DNA of 10,855 nt, from assembly GCA_015660155.1 (NCBI GenBank), contig DQLO01000066.1, forward strand, positions 1 through 10,855, in the 5' to 3' direction. The position numbers and the translations under genes are program-made. The notes under the pieces are model-generated. The model did not search any database. It was not told the origin of the DNA and saw nothing but the letters and a program-made list of their open reading frames with translations. Below, piece after piece: positions 5,985 to 10,855 of the stretch (within the stretch, counting starts at the first letter, position 1; each line of letters opens with the position of its first letter). Source of the stretch: Verrucomicrobiota bacterium. GTDB lineage: Bacteria > Verrucomicrobiota > Verrucomicrobiia > Limisphaerales > UBA1100.

Positions 5985-8750
5985 TCAAGCCTCGTGCAGC
6001 GCGGCGATGACGTGGCGGAGCATTGTGGTGATGAATTGCTGGCGGCTTTCGTCTTCTACTTTTTCGCCATCGATGTCGGTGAGATAAAAGCTGTCGTTTG
6101 CGCCGCCTTTTTCGGTGTTGATGCGGGCCAGTTCGATGGTGAGGCCAAGGGCGTTTAGCGTATGTGTGACGGCGTAGAGGAGGCCCACGTGATCCTCGGC
6201 TTCGAGATCGAGCACGGTGAATTCTGCGCTGGAGCGGTTGTCAAAATAGATTTCGGTGGGGATGTGTTCGCCGGTGAGCGAGGTGTATTCGATGCCGGAA
6301 TCAGGAAGCTCCGCGAGGTCGAGATCGGGATCCTCGTGCGCGGCGAGGGCGGGTTTGAGGCGTTCGATGAATTGCGCGCGCTGTTCGCCGGTGGGCAACT
6401 GGCCGGTGCGGGCGTCGGTGAGGCGGAAATGATCGAGCACCATCGAGTCGCCGCGCGTGAAAATCTGCGCGCTTAAAATATTCAAGCCGCACTGGGCGAG
6501 CACGCCGGTGATGCGGCTGAAAAGTCCGGGGCGATCCCACGTGCAAATGCTGGCCACGGCATAGCCGCGATCCCGGTCGCGTTGCCATTCCACGGCGGGC
6601 TCGAGCATTCGATCGTCAAAGGCGATTTGCAGCCGGATGAATTCGTGCACTAACCCGATGTCCTCGGCGATCTCATCGGCGGGCGAGGCGCGAAAGTAAC
6701 GCATCGGCAGTTGCTCAAAGTGCGCGGTGATTTCCTCGGCGGGAACTTTGTCATCAACGAGCTTGGTGACTTCGGCCTCAATCTCGGCGCGTTCCTCTTC
6801 CTCCGCGCGCACGGCCACGGGGCCTTCGCGGAAGAGCGCGCGCGTTTTCCAAAACAAACTCCACTGCGAAGTGTCCTTGAAGCCATTCCACAAATCATTG
6901 CTCGTGCCCAGCGAATCGGCCAGCGTATGCAGCATCAGCAGGTTGAGATTTTCTTCCGTCTCCATTTCCTCCGCAAACTGCTCGATCACCTGTGGGTCTT
7001 CCAAGTCGCGCCGCTGGGCCACCTGCACCATTGTGAGATGATGCCGAATGATGAGCTGCAAACTATCGGCTGCCGCTTCATCGAGCCCAATGCGATCGGC
7101 CACGTGTTCGGCCACGCGCGCGCCTTCGCGTTCGTGACGGTCGCTCTCGATGCCCTTGCCCGAATCGTGCAGCAACAGCGCGAGGTACAGCGTGGAGGGC
7201 CGCTCGATTTCCTCAAACACATCGTGGTAGCGGCGATAGTCCGGCCACGTTTCCTCCCACAAACCGTCGAGCTTTTCGAGGCACACGAGGGTGTGCTCGT
7301 CCACGGTGTATTGATGATAAAACTCGTGCTGCACGAGACACGTCAGCCGGCCAAACTCAGGCAAAAATTTGCCCAACAAATCCAGCTCGTGCATGCGGCG
7401 CAAAATGCGGCCGACCGCGCCGGGATGATTGAGGATTTCCAGAAACGTCTCGTGCACGTGCGGGTCCTCGCGAAAGGCGCGATCCACCAGCCAAACCTGT
7501 TGGCGAATGATTTGCGCAAGATCCGGATGCAACCGCAAGCTGTGCCGTTGCATCAGCAAAAACACGCGCATCAGCTTGCGCGGTTGATCGCGAAACACGC
7601 GGCGGTTGGTCGTATTGATCGCGCCGTCCTCGATCGTAAACCCATCAATCACCTGTTCCTTGCGGCCACCCACCCAACGACCGAGTGCCAGTTGCCACGC
7701 CGGCCGCGGCACCAGCGCGAGGCGTTGTTCAATCGCGCGCACGGTAATATCGATGTGGCGCGCGTGCTTATAATAATCGCCCATAAACGCCTCCAAGCGC
7801 TTGGCGGGCGAGCGATTGGTGTAGCCCAGTCGCCACGCCACCTTTGGCTGCACGGCTTTGGTAAGCACCTCCACGGGGCGTTCCATCTGATAATGCAGCT
7901 CGTTGCGCGCGCGCAGCAGGAAGGAATACGCCGCCTCCAACCGTTCCGCCTCGGCCTTGGTCACCACCTTGCGCGCCTCCAAATCCTCCATCATCCGGAA
8001 CCCCTCGCGGAAGTGCATCATCCAATGCAGGTTTTGATAATCGCGCAGGCCGCCGCAGCCGTTTTTGATATTGGGCTCCTGCATCGTCACCGCGTTGCCG
8101 TGCTTGGCGCGCCGCGCCGCCTGATCCTCCAACCGCGCCGCGATGTAATCCGTCACGTGCGGTTTCACGCATTTGGCGTGGACGGCCTGTTCCATTTTTT
8201 CAAACAACGATTCATCTCCAGCCACACGGCGCGATTCGATCAGCGCCGTTTTGCTTAGCATATCCTTGTTCGCCTCCGCCACGCAATCGCGCACACGCCG
8301 CACCGAGTGGCCAATCTTCAGGCCCACATCCCACAAAGTGTACAACACCGTGTCGGTGATACTTTTCAAAAATTCTTCCGGCTTTGGCTTGGCCAGCAAA
8401 CGGTCGTCACACAGAAAAAGAATATCGATGTCGCTTTGCGGATTCAGTTCCGCGCGGCCATAACCGCCGATGGCCACCACCGCGATGGCCGGTGGCGATT
8501 TGAATTTTCCCAAAGGCGCAAGCCCGATGGCCGTGTCGAGCAAATGCCGGATGAGCGCGTCCATCACCGCCGCCCGCGCGCGGCACACCTCGCGCCCGAG
8601 ACCGCCGCCGCGATGCAGTTTCTTGAGCCGCGCCGCCTCGTCCTTGAGGAAACGCTTGTAACGCGCCAGCTCCGCCGCCGGCGTTTGGCCCTCCGCCAAC
8701 ACCAACCGCTCCGCCGCGTGCGCCTCCACTTCCTCAATCAACGTCAACAC
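5985..8750 (-). CDS. glnD: Bifunctional PII uridylyltransferase / uridylyl-removing enzyme
   Basis: GlnD senses glutamine and attaches or removes UMP on PII signalling proteins, tuning nitrogen assimilation. The 921-aa product has the complete four-domain layout. The nucleotidyltransferase domain has GGYGRAELNPQSDIDILF at 95-112, with the metal-binding Asp108 and Asp110. The linker contains GCGGLRDYQNLHW (231-243) and VDEHTL (483-488). The HD phosphohydrolase domain has LLLHDSGKG at 525-533, with His528 and Asp529. Two C-terminal ACT domains lie near 730-800 and 843-915. Both catalytic centres look intact, so both activities are predicted. The GTG at 8750 leads directly into the coding frame; no Shine-Dalgarno is visible, and TAACCA lies 6 nt upstream without a convincing -35. 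No glnB/glnK or glutamine synthetase gene is in the window, so its PII target must be encoded elsewhere. It is divergent from lgt. Confidence 0.96.
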   Translation of the reverse strand: MLTLIEEVEAHAAERLVLAEGQTPAAELARYKRFLKDEAARLKKLHRGGGLGREVCRARAAVMDALIRHLLDTAIGLAPLGKFKSPPAIAVVAIGGYGRAELNPQSDIDILFLCDDRLLAKPKPEEFLKSITDTVLYTLWDVGLKIGHSVRRVRDCVAEANKDMLSKTALIESRRVAGDESLFEKMEQAVHAKCVKPHVTDYIAARLEDQAARRAKHGNAVTMQEPNIKNGCGGLRDYQNLHWMMHFREGFRMMEDLEARKVVTKAEAERLEAAYSFLLRARNELHYQMERPVEVLTKAVQPKVAWRLGYTNRSPAKRLEAFMGDYYKHARHIDITVRAIEQRLALVPRPAWQLALGRWVGGRKEQVIDGFTIEDGAINTTNRRVFRDQPRKLMRVFLLMQRHSLRLHPDLAQIIRQQVWLVDRAFREDPHVHETFLEILNHPGAVGRILRRMHELDLLGKFLPEFGRLTCLVQHEFYHQYTVDEHTLVCLEKLDGLWEETWPDYRRYHDVFEEIERPSTLYLALLLHDSGKGIESDRHEREGARVAEHVADRIGLDEAAADSLQLIIRHHLTMVQVAQRRDLEDPQVIEQFAEEMETEENLNLLMLHTLADSLGTSNDLWNGFKDTSQWSLFWKTRALFREGPVAVRAEEEERAEIEAEVTKLVDDKVPAEEITAHFEQLPMRYFRASPADEIAEDIGLVHEFIRLQIAFDDRMLEPAVEWQRDRDRGYAVASICTWDRPGLFSRITGVLAQCGLNILSAQIFTRGDSMVLDHFRLTDARTGQLPTGEQRAQFIERLKPALAAHEDPDLDLAELPDSGIEYTSLTGEHIPTEIYFDNRSSAEFTVLDLEAEDHVGLLYAVTHTLNALGLTIELARINTEKGGANDSFYLTDIDGEKVEDESRQQFITTMLRHVIAALHEA

Positions 8751-8772
8751 CGCGCGTGGTTACCCCAAAACC

Positions 8773-8799
8773 GGCCAAGCATACAGCCAAATAAGCCAA
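8773..8799 (-). repeat. Three TTGGC copies upstream of glnD
   Basis: Read on the minus strand, TTGGC occurs at 8795-8799, 8786-8790 and 8774-8778, spaced 9 and 12 bp apart. The motif resembles the TTGGCA -35 elements elsewhere in the window, but none of the copies is 16-18 bp from a good -10. It may be a regulator site or chance; support is weak. Confidence 0.25.
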
Positions 8800-8801
8800 G
8801 C

Positions 8802-8830
8802 TTGCTCCCGACTGGCGCGCGGATTAACGT
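8802..8830 (+). promoter_or_regulatory. Sigma70-like promoter of lgt-rluD, predicted leaderless
   Basis: TTGCTC (8802-8807), a 17-bp spacer and TAACGT (8825-8830) are followed after 5 nt by the GTG at 8836. No Shine-Dalgarno sequence is present. The spacing matches the other promoters in this window. Confidence 0.55.
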
Positions 8831-8835
8831 GCCGC

Positions 8836-9591
8836 GTGCATCCGGTTGCATTTACGATTGGCGGGTTGACGGTTCATTGGTACGGCATTTTGCTGGCCTC
8901 GGGCTTTATGCTGGGGCTGTGGACGGCTGGGCGGCGCGGGATGAAGATTGGCCTCAACGCGGAGGATCTCTCGAACCTCGTGCTGTGGATTTTCATTTGC
9001 GGCATCGTCGGCGCCAAGCTGCTGTACGTCATCAACGAAGGCGACACTGGCAAGCCACTCAAGGAATTGCTCTTCCAACGCTCCGGCTTGGTGTTCCATG
9101 GCGCGCTCATTGGCGCGAGCATCGCCATCATCATTTTCACGCGCGTGAAAAAAATGCCCGTGTGGGCCACCTTCGATGCCCTCGCGCCGAGCATCGCATT
9201 GGGGCACGCCTTCGGGCGGTTGGGCTGTTTTATGACCGGCTGTTGCTATGGCAAAACCTGCGCGTTACCGTGGGCAATCACGTTTCCCGATGGCCACCCC
9301 ACCCATCCGGACGCGGTGCATCCCACGCAGATTTATGAATCGCTCCTGAATTTTTCGCTCTATGCTGGGCTGGCGCTTTTATTTCGCAAACGCAAATTCG
9401 ACGGCCACATCTTCGCCGCGTATCTGCTGGGCTACGCAGTCATCCGTTTTGGCATCGAGTTTCTGCGTGACGATCCACGCGGCAACACGCTCGGCGGACT
9501 GGCCCCCGGCCAAATCATCAGCATCGGCTTGGTGATTGCCGGCGGCATTTTGTGGGCCAAGCTGCGAAGCCGTCCCTTGAAAGAGGTATGA
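8836..9591 (+). CDS. lgt: Phosphatidylglycerol--prolipoprotein diacylglyceryl transferase
   Basis: Lgt adds diacylglycerol from phosphatidylglycerol to the lipobox cysteine of prelipoproteins, the first step of lipoprotein maturation in the inner membrane. The 251-aa product is slightly shorter than the E. coli enzyme but complete. Features in order are VHWYGILLASGF (13-24), several membrane helices, FHG with His88 (the region of the catalytic His), the signature GRLGCFMTGCCYGK (127-140), the HPTQIYESL loop (162-170), and IRFGIEFLRDDPRG (203-216). In the signature, Thr replaces the Asn most common before GCCYG, a conservative change. The start is GTG at 8836, supported by the promoter 5 nt upstream and by the protein beginning where family similarity begins. 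Its stop overlaps the rluD start in ATGA, so the two genes are likely one transcript. Confidence 0.96.
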   Translation: MHPVAFTIGGLTVHWYGILLASGFMLGLWTAGRRGMKIGLNAEDLSNLVLWIFICGIVGAKLLYVINEGDTGKPLKELLFQRSGLVFHGALIGASIAIIIFTRVKKMPVWATFDALAPSIALGHAFGRLGCFMTGCCYGKTCALPWAITFPDGHPTHPDAVHPTQIYESLLNFSLYAGLALLFRKRKFDGHIFAAYLLGYAVIRFGIEFLRDDPRGNTLGGLAPGQIISIGLVIAGGILWAKLRSRPLKEV

Positions 9592-10535
9592 GCCGGCGCG
9601 AAACACTGCGCGTCGAGACCTCACAGCCCAAGGCGCGGCTGGACAAGTTTTTGCAGGAGCACTTTCCCGAAACCTCGCGCGGCACCTTCCAGCGCCTCAT
9701 CGAAAACGGCGACGTGCAAGTGGATGGCGAACAAACCAAAGCCACCCACCACCCGCGCGCGGGCGAGGCGATCACCATCGAATGGCCTGAACCCATCGCC
9801 GCCGAGGCACTGCCCGAAGACATCCCACTGGAAATTATTTTTGAGGACGACCATTTGTTGGTGGTCAACAAATCCGCCGGGCTCGTAGTGCACCCCGCCG
9901 CCGGCCACGCCACCGGCACATTGGTGAACGCACTGCTGCATCATTGCGGCGACCAACTCAGCGGACTCACTGGCATTGGCGGCGTGGCGCGCCCGGGCAT
10001 CGTGCATCGTTTGGACAAAGACACCAGCGGCTGCATCGTGGTGGCTAAAAATGATCCCGCGCACCTCGCGCTCTCCGCGCAGTTTGCCGACCGCACGACC
10101 ACTAAAATTTATCACGCCCTCGTATACGGCCAGCCGTCAAAAACAAAGTACACCGTGAAAGAACCGTTGGCGCGCCATCCGGTGCATCGCAAAAAAATCG
10201 CCATCACCCCCAATGGCCGCGAAGCGCACACGGATTTTCGTGTGCTCGAAAAACTCAATCACTCCGCGCTGATGGAAGCCACGCTGCACACCGGCCGCAC
10301 GCACCAAATCCGCGTGCACCTGCAGCACCTCGGCTGCCCCGTGGTGGGCGATGCCGTCTACGGCGGCCGCCCCGCGCGCGCCTTCACCCAAGCCACCGGC
10401 TACACCGCCCCGCGCCAAATGCTGCACGCCTTTTCGCTGGGCTTCGACCACCCCGCCAGCGGTAAACGCCTCACGCTGGAAGCGCCTTTGCCGGAAGATT
10501 TCAGCAAAACGATGGATTTTTTGCAGGTTCGCTAA
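9588..10535 (+). CDS. rluD: RluD/RluA-family ribosomal large-subunit pseudouridine synthase
   Basis: Enzymes of this family convert specific uridines of 23S rRNA to pseudouridine; RluD itself acts on helix 69. From the ATG at 9588 the product is 315 aa. An S4 RNA-binding domain (about 13-70) includes the ARLDKFL stretch near 16-22. The catalytic domain has [14 protein letters not shown] near 90-103 and the family motif HRLDKDTSG (140-148), with catalytic Asp143. Further on come [25 protein letters not shown] and a C-terminal [11 protein letters not shown] stretch. An in-frame ATG at 9552 would add 12 residues inside lgt. I prefer 9588 because it gives the common 4-base stop/start overlap with lgt and is preceded by AAGAGGT, although that purine run is very close to the ATG. 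The S4 plus RluA layout fits RluD best, but RluC-like specificity cannot be excluded. Confidence 0.93.
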   Translation: MSRRETLRVETSQPKARLDKFLQEHFPETSRGTFQRLIENGDVQVDGEQTKATHHPRAGEAITIEWPEPIAAEALPEDIPLEIIFEDDHLLVVNKSAGLVVHPAAGHATGTLVNALLHHCGDQLSGLTGIGGVARPGIVHRLDKDTSGCIVVAKNDPAHLALSAQFADRTTTKIYHALVYGQPSKTKYTVKEPLARHPVHRKKIAITPNGREAHTDFRVLEKLNHSALMEATLHTGRTHQIRVHLQHLGCPVVGDAVYGGRPARAFTQATGYTAPRQMLHAFSLGFDHPASGKRLTLEAPLPEDFSKTMDFLQVR

Positions 10536-10545
10536 AACAAGCGAA
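10528..10545 (+). terminator. Possible weak terminator hairpin at the end of rluD
   Basis: TTCGCT (10528-10533) and AGCGAA (10540-10545) form a 6-bp stem with a 6-nt loop, and the stem includes part of the rluD stop codon. The T-run (10553-10557) begins only 7 nt after the stem, so this is a poor intrinsic terminator at best. Confidence 0.25.
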
Positions 10546-10585
10546 AATCCCAGTTTTTCTGCTTTTATCGGCCCACCCGCTGCGC

Positions 10586-10591
10586 TATGCT
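10586..10591 (+). promoter_or_regulatory. Possible -10 element of pgk
   Basis: TATGCT lies 12 nt before the pgk ATG and is followed by CCGC, as are the TACACT elements at the left of the window. The matching -35 position (TTTTAT, 10563-10568, 17-bp spacer) is poor. If used, the untranslated leader would be only about 5 nt, and no Shine-Dalgarno sequence is present. Confidence 0.35.
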
Positions 10592-10603
10592 CCGCGCCCG
10601 CTT

Positions 10604-10855
10604 ATGGCGAAATTGACGGTTAACGACTTGGATTTACGGGGGAAACGCGTGTTTACGCGGGTGGACTATAATGTGCCGATGGAGAAATCCGGCGGCACGA
10701 TGGTCATCAATGATGACACCCGCATCCGTGCCACGTTGCCCACGCTGAAGACGCTCATCGAAAAGGCGCGCGCATCATCCTTGCCGCGCATCTTGGCCGG
10801 CCCAAGGGCGAGCGCGTGGCGGCGATGAGCCTGCGTCCGGTGGCTGATAAACTCG
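10604..10855 (+). CDS. pgk: Phosphoglycerate kinase, 5' part, with an apparent one-base deletion
   Basis: Pgk transfers a phosphate from 1,3-bisphosphoglycerate to ADP in glycolysis. From the ATG the protein reads [17 protein letters not shown], then TRVDYNVP (with substrate-binding Asp21 and Asn23) and [19 protein letters not shown] (with Arg40), all standard for the N-terminal domain. After the lysine codon at 10763-10765 the frame breaks and would stop at 10826-10828. Restoring one G near 10766 gives [30 protein letters not shown] up to the window edge, an exact family-like continuation that includes the HLGRPKG motif. The gene is therefore pgk with a one-base loss in a GGCGCGCGC run. A sequencing or assembly error near the end of the sequence is more likely than a true mutation in an essential gene. 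The rest of the gene (normally about 400 aa) lies outside. Confidence 0.92.

Noticed and set aside
6711..8258. A 515-codon open frame on the plus strand, opposite glnD
   Set aside because: It is antisense to a glnD frame with every domain motif intact. Long antisense open frames are common in GC-rich genes. Its translation is rich in His, Arg, Gln and Ala without any recognisable motif.
8307..9338. A 343-codon plus-strand frame across the glnD-lgt gap
   Set aside because: It overlaps glnD in antisense and lgt out of frame, both of which are secure, and its translation shows no domain.
9552..9587. Earlier in-frame ATG for rluD at 9552
   Set aside because: It would add 12 residues not expected in the family and overlap lgt by 40 bp. 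The ATG at 9588 gives the usual ATGA overlap.
1..10855. Hidden multi-gene system, defence island, mobile element or CRISPR array
   Set aside because: Essentially all of the window is accounted for by nine genes with recognisable families, and the gaps are all under 100 bp and contain promoters. No transposase, integrase, direct-repeat array or tRNA was seen.

Overview
This GC-rich window (with strong G/C preference at third codon positions) comes from a Gram-negative-type bacterium. It carries housekeeping genes packed with almost no spare DNA. The protein flavour suggests the PVC group, most likely Verrucomicrobiota. The evidence for that is a membrane-anchored PQQ-type beta-propeller opening with a WPGYRG..RDGV motif, common in planctomycetes and verrucomicrobia, plus GlnD, PdxJ, AcpS and Lgt. 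This assignment is an inference from style and rests on no marker gene.

Layout, left to right: a 3'-truncated DUF2071/YqjF-like gene (-); a membrane-anchored PQQ-like propeller protein (+); comEC (-); pdxJ and acpS overlapping by 4 bp (+); glnD (-); lgt and rluD overlapping by 4 bp (+); and the 5' part of pgk (+), which carries an apparent one-base deletion. Three gene pairs are divergent (gaps of 74, 62 and 85 bp). Two are convergent, with gaps of 7 bp and 0 bp. No intergenic gap reaches 100 bp. I see no RNA genes, mobile elements, CRISPR arrays or phage genes.

The genes serve separate core functions. These are vitamin B6 synthesis (pdxJ), acyl-carrier-protein activation (acpS), nitrogen-status signalling (glnD), lipoprotein maturation (lgt), 23S rRNA pseudouridylation (rluD), glycolysis (pgk) and DNA uptake (comEC). 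The only evident transcriptional couplings are pdxJ-acpS and lgt-rluD.

The most notable feature is in the gaps. Five of the seven genes that begin a transcription unit have a sigma70-like promoter whose -10 hexamer ends only 5-6 nt before the start codon: TTGNNN, 16-17 bp, TANNNT or similar, 5-6 nt, GTG/ATG. None has a Shine-Dalgarno sequence at a usable distance. This predicts leaderless mRNAs, mostly starting with GTG. Other points are a ComEC whose C-terminal metallo-beta-lactamase domain has lost its metal-binding motifs, back-to-back overlapping -35 elements between comEC and pdxJ, and a mirror-symmetric divergent promoter at the left. I found no convincing new multi-gene system.
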